Numbered from the stretch's first letter, positions 1-9,104 are shown. The stretch is 42,367 nucleotides of DNA from Litchfieldia sinesaloumensis (GCF_900156865.1 NZ_LT732529.1:1401804-1444170), one strand, 5' to 3'. Made by a program: numbers and translations. The notes: generated by a model not told the origin, from the letters alone.

Positions 1-187
1 GCTTTTAAACTACCTATCTACTTAATTGCATGTGCAAATCTAATTTTCGCATGCTTTTATCGGTTTTTTGCTTTGAAAACATGCGCAAGTGGGCATTTTT
101 TACAAATATAGCAGCTTTACAACGAAAAAATTCCTTTTATTAGATCTTACGCATGCTTTTAAACTACCTAGCTACTTACATGTATGC
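1..187. repeat. 154-bp dispersed repeat, locus A (one full unit plus a partial one)
   Basis: Positions 34-187 form one full unit; 1-33 are the tail of a preceding unit cut by the window edge, and a new unit head (GCAAACC) starts at 188 and then diverges. The unit start motif GCAAA recurs exactly 154 bp apart (34 and 188). Shared landmarks with the other loci are the CGCATGC near unit position 15, an ATGCGCA core near the middle, GCATGCTTTTA near position 115, and a terminal ATGYRTGCGCAAA. This copy is the most diverged of the six, especially in its centre. The rest of 188-376 is AT-rich with no gene visible. Confidence 0.85.
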
Positions 188-376
188 GCAAACCTCTTAA
201 TACCAACTGAGTCAATGCAAACAAACAAAAAATCACCAATTTCCAACACTACCTAACCTCTATTTTTGTATTTCCCCCCGGTTTTCACGACTATTTATCC
301 AAATTAACTAGCCCTTTTTTCGTTTTTTGGTACAATTAGTTTTTAATTGGAAATTTTACTAAATGAGGGGCAAGCT

Positions 377-1603
377 ATGTATCAATTTAACCGAACGATT
401 TTCGTAACCTATTTAATTGCCGTGCTTTTGATCATCGGTGGATGTTCACAGCAGGAGGAAAAACCATCAAAGGAACACGAGAACATACCTGAAACCGTTG
501 AAAAAACAGAACCAATACAAGAGGTGGTACCTCCTCCCGTCGAAGAAGAGATTACAACAACCGACACACTATCAGAACTCACCGTTCATTACATCGATGT
601 GGGCCAAGCCGATTCGACGCTCCTCCACTATTCTTATGAAGGTGAGGAATACACCATCCTACTCGATGCTGGTGATTGGAACAGGAATGATGTCATCAAT
701 TACTTACAAGCTCAACAAATCTCTGAGATCGATATTGCAATTGGAACACACCCTGATGCAGATCATATCGGACAGCTTGATCAAGTTCTCGATACGTTTA
801 CAGTCGGAGAAGTATGGTTGTCAGGAAATACGAGTACCTCACAAACGTTTCAGCGGTTGCTTCAAGCGATCGAGCAGAACAACGTCGATTACTATGAACC
901 TAGACAGGGCGATGAATTTGAGGTTGGTCCGCTTGAAATCAACGTACTCTACCCTATTTCTATTTCTGAAAATGACAATGAAGAGTCGATTTCACTAAAA
1001 TTCACATACGGAGACGTTTCTTTTATTTTTACAGGTGATGCTAGTACGAAAGATGAACTACGAATGATCAGTGGGAATGTAGACGTAGATGCAGATATCC
1101 TCCATCTCGGTCATCACGGTTCGAACACCTCTACTCACCCTAGCTTTCTAAAAGAAGTAAGTCCATCAGTTGCCATCTATAGTGCTGGAAGAGACAACAG
1201 CTATGGGCATCCGCATAAGGAAGTCGTCGATTTAATTCAAGGTGCAAACATTCCACTTTACGGAACGGATGTACACGGAACCATTATTATTAAAACAAAT
1301 GGTAAAACCTACGAAGTACTAACCAAAAAGGATGGTACAGTTACACCCCCTTCTACGGGAAGTGGAGCTGCTCCAAAACCTGAAAAAGAAGAAAAACAAG
1401 TCCCAAGTGGTGCATGTATTAATATTAATACCGCGAGTTTAGAGGAACTACAAGAAATCATTCATATAGGGCCTGAACGTGCAGAGGATCTAATCAACTC
1501 AAGGCCGTTTTCATCGATAAATGAGTTAACACGAATAAATGGCATTGGTCCGTCAAGAATGGATGATATTAAATCGCAAAATCTAGCTTGTGTAGGAGGA
1601 TAA
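377..1603 (+). CDS. Secreted metallo-beta-lactamase-fold hydrolase with C-terminal helix-hairpin-helix (ComEC-like) lipoprotein
   Basis: 408 aa. I place the start at the ATG at 377 because GAGGGG lies 6 nt upstream; an upstream in-frame start would add 10 residues before the signal peptide. A hydrophobic signal ends at a lipobox-like IIGGC (Cys23), followed by a Glu/Pro-rich linker. An MBL domain follows with the metal motif THPDADH (about 124-130) and the later LGHHGS. The C-terminus from about residue 350 has two helix-hairpin-helix motifs (IHIGPERAEDL and INGIGPSRMDD), which usually bind DNA non-specifically. The arrangement matches the extracellular MBL domain of the competence protein ComEC without its channel. 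A nuclease or DNA-handling role outside the membrane is inferred. Confidence 0.85.
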   Translation: MYQFNRTIFVTYLIAVLLIIGGCSQQEEKPSKEHENIPETVEKTEPIQEVVPPPVEEEITTTDTLSELTVHYIDVGQADSTLLHYSYEGEEYTILLDAGDWNRNDVINYLQAQQISEIDIAIGTHPDADHIGQLDQVLDTFTVGEVWLSGNTSTSQTFQRLLQAIEQNNVDYYEPRQGDEFEVGPLEINVLYPISISENDNEESISLKFTYGDVSFIFTGDASTKDELRMISGNVDVDADILHLGHHGSNTSTHPSFLKEVSPSVAIYSAGRDNSYGHPHKEVVDLIQGANIPLYGTDVHGTIIIKTNGKTYEVLTKKDGTVTPPSTGSGAAPKPEKEEKQVPSGACININTASLEELQEIIHIGPERAEDLINSRPFSSINELTRINGIGPSRMDDIKSQNLACVGG

Positions 1604-1604
1604 C

Positions 1605-1871
1605 ATGAAAGGTTATGTAGATCGAATTGAAGACAATCAGCATGCTGTTATATTAGTAGAAGAAATCAACAAGGAATTTATTATCCCTATCAACAAATTG
1701 CCAGCAGATATATCACCAGGCGCATACGTGGACCTTACGATTGAAAATGAAACAATCACATCGATTAAAAAAAATGAAGATGAAACCAACTCACAACAAC
1801 AAAAAGTCGAAGATATGATGTCAAAACTCCGTAAAAAGAGTTCAGGAAGTAAATTTAAGAAAAAAAAGTAA
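1605..1871 (+). CDS. DUF3006 family small protein
   Basis: 88 aa starting one base after the stop of the MBL gene, with GGAGG about 6 nt upstream inside the previous gene, so the two are almost certainly co-transcribed and translationally coupled. The N-terminal half looks like a small beta-barrel (KGYVDRIEDNQHAVILVEE), the pattern of DUF3006 proteins, which commonly sit beside ComEC-type MBL genes in Bacillaceae. The C-terminus is a very basic tail (KLRKKSSGSKFKKKK), suggesting nucleic acid or membrane-surface contact. Function unknown. Confidence 0.75.
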   Translation: MKGYVDRIEDNQHAVILVEEINKEFIIPINKLPADISPGAYVDLTIENETITSIKKNEDETNSQQQKVEDMMSKLRKKSSGSKFKKKK

Positions 1872-2029
1872 TAAACAATACCTCATACAAAAAAGGAATA
1901 TATTACATGTGATAAATACATTTTACGAAACACGAAAAATACGGTATTGTTAATATGTCATAATTATTGTCACATAGATTTAACGTTTTAGGGGAACTAC
2001 ATGGCTTGCGTAACAGGAATACATAACTT

Positions 2030-2078
2030 TTGACATGTCTTCCCCTTTTACTTGCAATTATGTGAACATTTATACACA
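2030..2078 (+). promoter_or_regulatory. Putative promoter with Rex-like operator upstream of yjlC-ndh
   Basis: TTGACA at 2030-2035 is a good -35; the -10 is weak (TGCAAT at 2053-2058). Overlapping the expected start of transcription is TGTGAA-CATTTA-TACACA at 2061-2078, matching 11 of 12 fixed bases of the Rex core TGTGAA-N6-TTCACA. Rex is the NADH-sensing repressor known to control yjlC-ndh in B. subtilis. The rest of 1872-2140 shows no gene. Confidence 0.6.
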
Positions 2079-2140
2079 CTCTACCAGCATTTCAATCTAG
2101 ATAATGTTTGTGGAAATTCAACAATGAAGGAGAATTGGAA

Positions 2141-2557
2141 ATGTCAGAAGTATTGACTCAAGAAAAAGAGGCTGTAGGCACAGAGAAAACAGAATTACTT
2201 GATCAATTGTTAAAACCTGAAGTTCAGGAATCACTTACAACTTTAGTGGAGCAGTTACCTAAGTTAACAGAGGCTGTTAATCTCTTAACTAAGACGTATG
2301 ACTTAGCTCAACTAGTAGCGACGGACGAAGTCCTCAAAAACGATACAGTAAGCGCAATCAAAGAGATTTCTGAACCTGTTATTGGCTCAGTTAAATCAAT
2401 TGCTGCAACGGCTATCGAAGCGAAAGATCGTGCTGATGCTTCAGATGAAGTAATCGGTCTTTTTGGTGTTCTAAAATTATTGAAAGATCCAGAAGCACAA
2501 AAAATGCTACGCTTTGTAAGCGCGTTTTTAGAAGTTCAAGCTGAACGTAAATCTTAA
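2141..2557 (+). CDS. yjlC: DUF1641 family protein YjlC
   Basis: 138 aa. The start at 2141 is chosen because AAGGAG lies 8 nt upstream. The sequence is helical, with LLDQLLKPEVQESLTTLVEQ near the N-terminus and the conserved GLFGVLKLLKDPEAQKMLRF near the C-terminus, typical of DUF1641. In B. subtilis the homologue precedes ndh in one operon, as here with a 45-bp gap. Its biochemical role is not established; DUF1641 proteins also occur next to formate dehydrogenases, suggesting an accessory role for redox enzymes. Confidence 0.85.
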   Translation: MSEVLTQEKEAVGTEKTELLDQLLKPEVQESLTTLVEQLPKLTEAVNLLTKTYDLAQLVATDEVLKNDTVSAIKEISEPVIGSVKSIAATAIEAKDRADASDEVIGLFGVLKLLKDPEAQKMLRFVSAFLEVQAERKS

Positions 2558-2602
2558 TTTCTAGTACTCTATTTATTATTTAGTAAGGACGGAGGATAAA
2601 TC

Positions 2603-3787
2603 ATGTCAAGAAAAATCGTCATCTTAGGTGCAGGTTATGGTGGTCTATTAACTGCTCTAACATTACGTAAATATACAAGTAACGAAGAAGCTCAAATCAC
2701 AGTGGTAAATAAGTACCCTACTCACCAACTTATTACGGAATTACACCGCCTTGCGGGTGGTACTACAACCGAAAAAGCAATATCTTTCCCATTAACAAAG
2801 CTATTTAAAAATAAAGATATCAACGTGGTAATCAGTGAAGTAACCTCTTTCTCAGTGGACGATAGAGAAATTCACCTTGCTGATGGTGCGGTATTGGATT
2901 ATGACAACTTAGTTGTTGCACTTGGTAGCCAAACGGGTTATTTTGGTATCCCAGGTCTTGAAGAGAACAGTTTCGTTTTAAAATCAGTTGAAGATGCAAA
3001 CCGCATTTACCAACACATTGAAAGCAAAATCGCTGCTTATGCAGAATCTAAGAATCCAGCAGATGCAACGATTGTAATCGGTGGTGGCGGATTAACGGGT
3101 GTTGAACTAGTTGGTGAAATTGTTGACCACTTCCCTAAAATTGCTAGACAATACGGTGTAGACTTCAATGATTTAGACATCAAATTAATTGAAGCAGGTC
3201 CTAAAATCTTACCAGTTCTCCCTGATGACCTAATCGGACGTGCTACTGAGAGCTTAGCAAAGCGTGGCGTTGATTTCTTAACAGGCCTACCTGTTACAGG
3301 TGTTGAAGGAAATAAAATTTCCCTCAAAGATGGTTCTACCATCGAAGCAAACACATTTGTATGGACCGGTGGAGTTGCAGCACTTCCAATTGTTCAAGAA
3401 TCTGGTCTTGAATGTGATCGTGGAAAAGCTGTTATTGACGAATACTTACGCTCTAAATCACACCCAGACGTATTTGTGGTTGGTGATGCGTCTGTGGCAC
3501 TTCCATCTGATGGAGGTCGTCCACTATATGCTCCAACTGCTCAAGTTGCATGGCAAATGGGTGAAACATGTGGGTACAACCTCTTCGCTATCCTAAAAGG
3601 TCAAAAGCTTGAAGAATTTAGCCCTATCAACTCTGGTACTTTAGCAAGTCTTGGACGTAAGGACGGCGTAGCATCTGTTGGTAGCAATAATATTCCATTA
3701 AAAGGTCTTCCAGCAAGCTTAATGAAAGAAGCAAGTCATGTTCGTTACCTATCACATATCAAAGCCCTTTACGGCTTAGCATATTAA
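2603..3787 (+). CDS. ndh: Type II NADH dehydrogenase (NADH:menaquinone oxidoreductase)
   Basis: 394 aa, the usual length. It is a non-proton-pumping, membrane-surface FAD enzyme that passes electrons from NADH to menaquinone. Visible features are the N-terminal FAD-binding GAGYGG (residues 9-14), the NADH-binding IGGGGLTGVELVGE near 155-170, and the FAD-contacting VFVVGDAS near 290, followed by the APTAQVAWQMGE motif of NDH-2. A GGACGGAGG ribosome binding site precedes the ATG. With yjlC upstream and a Rex-like site before both, expression is probably tied to the NADH/NAD ratio. It ends at a strong terminator facing the convergent operon. Confidence 0.93.
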   Translation: MSRKIVILGAGYGGLLTALTLRKYTSNEEAQITVVNKYPTHQLITELHRLAGGTTTEKAISFPLTKLFKNKDINVVISEVTSFSVDDREIHLADGAVLDYDNLVVALGSQTGYFGIPGLEENSFVLKSVEDANRIYQHIESKIAAYAESKNPADATIVIGGGGLTGVELVGEIVDHFPKIARQYGVDFNDLDIKLIEAGPKILPVLPDDLIGRATESLAKRGVDFLTGLPVTGVEGNKISLKDGSTIEANTFVWTGGVAALPIVQESGLECDRGKAVIDEYLRSKSHPDVFVVGDASVALPSDGGRPLYAPTAQVAWQMGETCGYNLFAILKGQKLEEFSPINSGTLASLGRKDGVASVGSNNIPLKGLPASLMKEASHVRYLSHIKALYGLAY

Positions 3788-3805
3788 AATTTAAAATTCA
3801 GAAAG

Positions 3806-3838
3806 GCCGATTTCCGTAAATGAAAATCGGCTTTTTTT
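3806..3838 (+). terminator. Rho-independent terminator after ndh
   Basis: GCCGATTT (3806-3813) pairs with AAATCGGC (3824-3831), followed by seven T (3832-3838). It separates ndh from the convergent aldo/keto reductase gene that ends at 3845 and could partly serve both strands. Confidence 0.9.
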
Positions 3839-3844
3839 ATCATC

Positions 3845-4828
3845 TTACCTTTTCGCTATTCCTTCTGATTCATTATGGTCTGTAGCTAAGGGTGGCGTGC
3901 TAGACAAGGAAGCTATCTCTTCCCATTGCCCCTTTTCTAGCTTTATATCAATAGACGCAAGTGACGGTTCTAATTGTTCTAGATTTCTCGCACCAATGAT
4001 TGGCGCTGTGATACTTGGGTGATGTCTTACCCACGCAACTGCAAGAGCTGCTGGATCATAGCCGTTTACGTTCGCATAGTGAGTGAATCTCTCCGCTGTT
4101 TCGTAATAATGCTCTTGGCCATATCTCAGTTGATAATTTCGTTGTTCGATTAGCCTGCCTTCATTCGGTCTTTTTGTTCTTCCATATTTACCGGTTAAAA
4201 GACCCCCACCTAATGGGCTGTAACTGATTACCCCAAGTTGTTCTGATTTAGCTAGCGGCAGTATCTCAACCTCGGCTTGTCGTTTCACTAGATTATACAT
4301 CGGTTGGATGAGTTTGAATTTTGCTAAAGCCTTCCGTTCTGAAATCCCTAGTGCTTTTGCAATTTGCCATGCTGCCCAATTGCTAACCGCAGGATAGAGT
4401 ATCTTCCCTTGCCTCTGTAAATCATCCAAAGCAATGAGTGTTTCCTCGATATCCGTTTTATCATCAAATCGATGAAGGAAGTAAAATTCAATTCGATCGG
4501 TTCCCAACCGTTTAAGGCTTTGTTCGATTGATAGAAAAATATGTCGTCTTGACGTTCCCCCTTCATTAGGACCATTCCCAGCAGGAAAACCAACCTTGGA
4601 CGTTAAAACAATGTCGTCACGGCAGCTTGAAATCAACTTTCCGAGTATCTCTTCTGCCCTTCCTTGATTATAAATATTGGCTGTATCAAAAAAGTTAATG
4701 CCAACTTCTCTACTCCGATTAAACATCGCCTCGGAAGTCTTTTCATCTGCAATCCCACCAAAGGACATAGTTCCAAAGCACAGCTCTGACACGTTAATTC
4801 CGGTATCAGCTATTGTTTTATATTCCAT
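3845..4828 (-). CDS. Aldo/keto reductase (last gene of the SAM-riboswitch operon)
   Basis: 327 aa NAD(P)H-dependent oxidoreductase of the TIM-barrel AKR superfamily. The catalytic tetrad is visible: Asp48 and Tyr53 in FDTANIY, Lys78 in LTSKVG, His119 in FYFLHRFD. The cofactor-side motif SPLGGGLLTGKYG is present. It lies 31 bp downstream of the monooxygenase with no terminator between them, so it is probably the final gene of the metNPQ transcript. A role in reducing an aldehyde or ketone released by the upstream monooxygenase is inference from position. Confidence 0.9.
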   Translation of the reverse strand: MEYKTIADTGINVSELCFGTMSFGGIADEKTSEAMFNRSREVGINFFDTANIYNQGRAEEILGKLISSCRDDIVLTSKVGFPAGNGPNEGGTSRRHIFLSIEQSLKRLGTDRIEFYFLHRFDDKTDIEETLIALDDLQRQGKILYPAVSNWAAWQIAKALGISERKALAKFKLIQPMYNLVKRQAEVEILPLAKSEQLGVISYSPLGGGLLTGKYGRTKRPNEGRLIEQRNYQLRYGQEHYYETAERFTHYANVNGYDPAALAVAWVRHHPSITAPIIGARNLEQLEPSLASIDIKLEKGQWEEIASLSSTPPLATDHNESEGIAKR

Positions 4829-4859
4829 AAGGACCCCCTGTTTTTCTATTAGTCTATGA

Positions 4860-6245
4860 CTACTTTCCTTCTACTATTGCAACCTTTCGATATTGGCTAC
4901 CCGGATGCGTATTAGGTAATAAGTTTCTACCAGTACCAAATAACTTTTCTCTAAAGGTTCCCTTTTCATATTCTGTTTTATAAATTCCACGACTCTGCAG
5001 CTCAGGAATGACCAACTCTACAAATTCCTTTAGGTTTTCTGGTGTGACAAGATGCGCTAGGTTAAAGCCATCCACACCACTTTCTTCAAATTGAAATTGA
5101 ATCGCATCCGCCACTTCTTGAGGATTTCCGACTAGCACATGATTCCGATCGATTGTTTCAAATCGATTTAATACCTCTCTAACGGTTAATTTTTTCGGTG
5201 CATCTTTTGTAAGGGATGCAGCTCTTGATTGGCCATGCTCAGTATGTTTATATTCAAAAGGCTGATCTAAATCTGTATACTGTGATAAATCGTACCCGCT
5301 TGATCCACCATATTGAGCTTTTGCTGCATTAGCACTCCAATAACGAGCTAATTCCTGGTACTTTTCCTCTGCCTGTTCAGTTGTCTCTCCAACAATCACA
5401 TTCAAAAATGTAAATGCCTTAATATCTTCAGGGTTTCGGCCATATTTTTGGGCTCGTTGACGGATATCATCAATAGACGATTTAATTTTTTCGACTGACC
5501 CGCCAACAAAAACACATTCCGCGTGTTTGGCTGCAAACTCTTTGCCGCGTTCTGATGTACCTGCTTGATAGAGAACAGGGGTACGTTGTAGGGATGGCTC
5601 ACTTAAATGAGGACCCTCTACAGAGAAATACTCACCCTGATGATTGATTTCATGAACCTTATTTGGATCTACCAAGACTTCTTTAGCAACATCCCCGATT
5701 ACTGCATCGTCCTCCCAGCTCCCTTCCCACAGCTTATACGTGACTTCCAAAAACTCGTCAGCCAATTCATAACGTGCATCATGCTTCAACATTTCGGGTA
5801 AACCAAAGTTCCTTGCTGCATTAGGAAGATAGGAGGTCACGATATTCCACGCAATTCTTCCTTTTGTCAGATGGTCGAGGGTCGAAAAGCGTCTTGCATG
5901 ACCAAACGGATGCTCATAGGTCGTACTGACGGTCACGGCAAACGAAAGATGCTCGGTTACACTTGCCATAGCTGGGACTACAAAAGCTGGATCATTTAGT
6001 GGCACCTGAACTCCATCACGAATGGAAGGAGCTTTACTTCCCTGATAGACATCATAAATTCCTAGCACATCTGCAAAAAATACAGCATCAAACTTCCCTT
6101 GCTCTAATAGTTTGGCTAGCTCAATCCAATAATCCAAATCCTTATATCGAACATGTCGCTCACTCTTTGGATGCTTCCAAAGCCCGTGTGAATTATGCAT
6201 CGCACTTGTCATATCAAATACATTTAATCGTATTTGCTTCGTCAA
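4860..6245 (-). CDS. NtaA/SnaA/DszA-family FMN-dependent monooxygenase
   Basis: 461 aa bacterial luciferase-like (LLM) flavin monooxygenase. Markers include RIAWNIVTSYLPNAARNFG, YELADEFLEVTYKLWEGSW and VLYQAGTSERGKEFAAKHAE, characteristic of the NtaA/SnaA/DszA subfamily, which needs FMNH2 from a separate reductase. I take the start as the TTG at 6245: AAGGAG lies 9 nt before it but directly abuts the ATG at 6254. The gene follows metQ by 25 bp. In B. subtilis relatives of this family (ytnJ/moxC) sit in sulfur-compound operons, so an organosulfur or thioether-amino-acid-derived substrate is likely. The actual substrate cannot be read from sequence. Confidence 0.88.
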   Translation of the reverse strand: MTKQIRLNVFDMTSAMHNSHGLWKHPKSERHVRYKDLDYWIELAKLLEQGKFDAVFFADVLGIYDVYQGSKAPSIRDGVQVPLNDPAFVVPAMASVTEHLSFAVTVSTTYEHPFGHARRFSTLDHLTKGRIAWNIVTSYLPNAARNFGLPEMLKHDARYELADEFLEVTYKLWEGSWEDDAVIGDVAKEVLVDPNKVHEINHQGEYFSVEGPHLSEPSLQRTPVLYQAGTSERGKEFAAKHAECVFVGGSVEKIKSSIDDIRQRAQKYGRNPEDIKAFTFLNVIVGETTEQAEEKYQELARYWSANAAKAQYGGSSGYDLSQYTDLDQPFEYKHTEHGQSRAASLTKDAPKKLTVREVLNRFETIDRNHVLVGNPQEVADAIQFQFEESGVDGFNLAHLVTPENLKEFVELVIPELQSRGIYKTEYEKGTFREKLFGTGRNLLPNTHPGSQYRKVAIVEGK

Positions 6246-6270
6246 AATATCCATCTCCTTACTGATCTAT

Positions 6271-7146
6271 TTATTGTTTATTTTTAATGCTTTCCTCTAA
6301 TTGCTTTAGTGTCTTTTGAAGATCTTCAGCTGGGATATCAACGACAATACTTCCTCCGTTTGTTTCTTTTTTAACAGCTTCTATCACATCAGCTTCTTGG
6401 TATAGCTTGGCAATCGTTTTGTATGTTTCATTGTCTTTATCCTCTTCTCGAACTGCAAATACACCTACATAGGGTCTTGCTTCCTCACTTTTGGGGTCAT
6501 CATATAAAAGCGAATCCTTAAAATTCAATCCGGCTTGACCAGCAATCCCGTTATTGATGAGAGATGCGGCAACGTCCTGAAGCGCCTGTGCTGTTTGTTG
6601 CGAAACAACTGGAATGAATTCTAGGTTTTTCGGGTTCTTTTCAATATCATCTAACGTACCGTAAATACCAACACCCTCTTTTAACTCAATCAGACCAGCA
6701 GTTTCTACTAAACTTAATCCTCGACCAAGGTTTGCAGGGTCATTAGAAATCGCGATTTGCGAACCATCAGGAATCTCAGATAGATCCTCATATTTTTGAG
6801 AATAAATCCCTGTCGGAGTAATGGTCGTAGAGGCAATCGGAACAATTGTAAAACCATTCTCTACATTCGCAGGAGCTAGAAAGGCAATATGTTGGAATGA
6901 ATTCATGTCAATCTCTCCGTTTGCTAATGCCGTGTTAGGCTGAATGTAATCGGAAAACTCAACCAACTCAATCGTGATCCCTTTTGCCTTTGCTTTGTCT
7001 TCGATTAGCTTCCAATAAGGCCCATCAGCACCAGTCACACCGATCTTTACTACCTCTTTGGATTTTCCAGAGGTACTATTGTTGCATGCTGTAACGATTG
7101 AAACTAAAAACACCATTGATAATAAGATAAGTAAACGTTTTTTCAT
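6271..7146 (-). CDS. metQ: Methionine (or related sulfur compound) ABC transporter substrate-binding lipoprotein
   Basis: 291 aa NlpA/MetQ family. A signal peptide ends in a lipobox with acylated Cys21 (SIVTAC). Then come IGVTGADGPYWKLIE, the NGEIDMNSFQH segment, AISNDPANLGRGLSLVE and NNGIAGQAGLN, all typical MetQ landmarks. It follows metP by 24 bp and has AAAGGGAG upstream. The SAM riboswitch and neighbours metN and metP support methionine, methionine sulfoxide or a related ligand; the accompanying monooxygenase leaves room for a modified sulfur ligand. Confidence 0.92.
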   Translation of the reverse strand: MKKRLLILLSMVFLVSIVTACNNSTSGKSKEVVKIGVTGADGPYWKLIEDKAKAKGITIELVEFSDYIQPNTALANGEIDMNSFQHIAFLAPANVENGFTIVPIASTTITPTGIYSQKYEDLSEIPDGSQIAISNDPANLGRGLSLVETAGLIELKEGVGIYGTLDDIEKNPKNLEFIPVVSQQTAQALQDVAASLINNGIAGQAGLNFKDSLLYDDPKSEEARPYVGVFAVREEDKDNETYKTIAKLYQEADVIEAVKKETNGGSIVVDIPAEDLQKTLKQLEESIKNKQ

Positions 7147-7170
7147 TTTGTGTCTCTCCCTTTGTTAAAA

Positions 7171-7833
7171 TTATCTTCGTAAAAAGAATCGTGATAAAAA
7201 GTTCCCCAAAAACTGTGCGATTTGAACAAGTAGTATTAAAATAACTACTGTGACAATCATGACGGAGGTATCAAATCGCTGGTATCCGTATGTCATGGCA
7301 AGGTCTCCTAAACCTCCGCCACCAACTGTTCCGGCCATTGCAGAGAAGTCAACAAGCCCAACCGTAACAAAGGTGAGACCCAGAATAAGTGGACCCAACG
7401 CTTCCGGTATAAGTACGCCAAATATAATTCGTAACGGACTTGCACCCATCGCCTGTGCTGCTTCAATAATTCCCGGTTCAATTGATACAAGGTTATTCTC
7501 TACAATCCTAGCTACCGCAAAGCATGCCGCTATTGTCATCGGAAAGATAGCAGCAGCCGTTCCAATCGTCGTCCCCATAACGGCACGAGTTAATGGACTA
7601 AGTGCAACAAGTAAAATAATAAATGGTATGGGTCGAACGATGTTCACAAGTAAATTGAGTACGAAAAATATGTACTTGTTCTCCAGGATGTTGCCTTTAC
7701 GTGTAACGAAAAAGAGTACGCCCATCGATATCCCAATAATGCTTGAGAAAATTAAAGTAAAGAGTACCATCAAAATGGTTTCACCAGTTGCTTCAACAAT
7801 ACGAGGCCAAAATGTAGTCCAATCAACTCTCAT
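7171..7833 (-). CDS. metP: Methionine ABC transporter permease
   Basis: 220 aa integral membrane protein with about five transmembrane helices. The EAA loop that contacts the ATPase is visible as EAAQAMGASPLRIIFGVLIP near 140-160. The N-terminal DWTTFWPRIVEATGETILMV is the usual MetI/MetP opening. It overlaps the end of metN by 11 bp, with GGGAGGTGAT before its ATG, indicating tight coupling. Confidence 0.93.
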   Translation of the reverse strand: MRVDWTTFWPRIVEATGETILMVLFTLIFSSIIGISMGVLFFVTRKGNILENKYIFFVLNLLVNIVRPIPFIILLVALSPLTRAVMGTTIGTAAAIFPMTIAACFAVARIVENNLVSIEPGIIEAAQAMGASPLRIIFGVLIPEALGPLILGLTFVTVGLVDFSAMAGTVGGGGLGDLAMTYGYQRFDTSVMIVTVVILILLVQIAQFLGNFLSRFFLRR

Positions 7834-8848
7834 GGTTAATCACCTCCCTTACTTCAACAATTTGTTGGAGATCATTTATCACTTGCTGCACGAGTTGATC
7901 AGAACCCTGAAATTCAACTATCAGACTACCAAATAACTGATCTTGTAATTCATTAATACTTCCATAAATAATGTTAAAATCAATTCCATGCTTCCTTGTG
8001 ACCCGAGACAGAAGTGGCTCACTAGCAGCCCCGCCTGTGAAAATGACGCGATATAATTGACCTGAATGATTTTTACGAAGCCTTTCTAAAAGTTTGCTAG
8101 ATAACTTATCGTTGAGTACGGAACTAATAAAGTTCTTCGTCGTTTTCGATTGTGGGTTCGAAAAGATCTCATACACATTTCCTTCTTCGATGACAGCACC
8201 CTTCTCCATTACAGCCATTCGGTGACAAATACTACGGATGACATGCATCTCATGTGTAATTAGCAAAATGGTAATATTATACTCTTCATTCACCTTGCGT
8301 AGTAAATGAAGGATTTCACCTGTTGTTTCCGGGTCCAACGCCGAGGTTGCTTCATCACAAATCAGAATGTCAGGTGAAGTCGCCAGTGCTCTTGCGATCC
8401 CAACCCTCTGCTTTTGTCCACCTGAGAGCTGTTCTGGATATTGTTCGGCCTTATCCTCCAATCCCACAAATTGCAGTAATTCATTAACACGAGTTTCAAT
8501 TTCCTGCTTTGGCACCTTTGCTAGTTTCAGCGGATAGGCGATATTTCCATAAACCGTACGTGAGTTAAACAGATTAAACGATTGAAAGATCATCCCTATT
8601 TTTCTACGTACCTTCCGCAGATTTACTTGTGATAGACTTGATACATCGGTATCGTTCACCAATACCCTTCCTGATGTTGGGCGTTCAAGCAAATTTACAA
8701 GTCGTAGCAATGTACTTTTACCAGCCCCGCTAAAACCAACCACCCCAAAGATTTCACCTTTTGAAATGGTTAAAGAAACATTTTGTAACGCTTGAACCTC
8801 CTTTCCACCTGAACTAAAAACCTTACTAACTTCGTCAAACGTAATCAC
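7823..8848 (-). CDS. metN: Methionine ABC transporter ATP-binding protein
   Basis: 341 aa. I choose the GTG at 8848 because GAGGGGG lies 8 nt upstream and the resulting length equals that of typical MetN; the longer reading from 8914 adds 22 residues with no family similarity. Walker A is GFSGAGKST (38-46), the signature LSGGQKQRVGIARAL, and Walker B ILICDEATSALD. The last 90 residues form the NIL domain, which in MetN binds substrate amino acid and inhibits transport when cytoplasmic methionine is high. First gene after the riboswitch. Confidence 0.95.
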   Translation of the reverse strand: MITFDEVSKVFSSGGKEVQALQNVSLTISKGEIFGVVGFSGAGKSTLLRLVNLLERPTSGRVLVNDTDVSSLSQVNLRKVRRKIGMIFQSFNLFNSRTVYGNIAYPLKLAKVPKQEIETRVNELLQFVGLEDKAEQYPEQLSGGQKQRVGIARALATSPDILICDEATSALDPETTGEILHLLRKVNEEYNITILLITHEMHVIRSICHRMAVMEKGAVIEEGNVYEIFSNPQSKTTKNFISSVLNDKLSSKLLERLRKNHSGQLYRVIFTGGAASEPLLSRVTRKHGIDFNIIYGSINELQDQLFGSLIVEFQGSDQLVQQVINDLQQIVEVREVINHES

Positions 8849-9064
8849 TTTGCAATCCCCCTCGAATGTAGTGCTTTTTATTACACTTTTAAAAAATCCA
8901 TGAAAAAAAGACATCTCTATTCCAATGTCATCAAAGAATCAATTGGATAAAGATGCCTTTAGTTGTCTAATCGGCAATAGATATTATTTTTACAAGGTAA
9001 CGCTTAATTTACATCCCCCTCTCAAAACCTTCCGTGTCCTGGTTGACCAATAAACACATTATTT

Positions 9065-9104
9065 TAGCAAAAAATAAAACCCTCTTCAGATAAGAAGAGA
9101 GTTT
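9065..9104 (-). terminator. Riboswitch-controlled terminator of the met operon
   Basis: On the minus strand AAACTCTCTTC (9104-9094) pairs with GAAGAGGGTTT (9087-9077) around a TTATCT loop, followed by a U-rich tract at 9076-9065. The competing antiterminator is a perfect 13-bp pairing of AGATAAGAAGAGA upstream with TCTCTTCTTATCT, which captures the 5' arm of the terminator. This is the classic mutually exclusive expression platform. Confidence 0.93.

Noticed and set aside
438-998. Second frame inside the MBL gene
   Set aside because: It is out-of-frame with a clear multi-domain gene and its composition is biased to Arg/Ser/Ile.
7250-7936. 228-codon plus-strand frame opposite metP and metN
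   Set aside because: It is antisense to well-supported transporter genes, with no ribosome binding site and no protein-like features.
8849-8914. N-terminal extension of metN
   Set aside because: The GTG at 8848 has an ideal ribosome binding site and gives the standard MetN length; the extension overlaps that site and is unlike the family.
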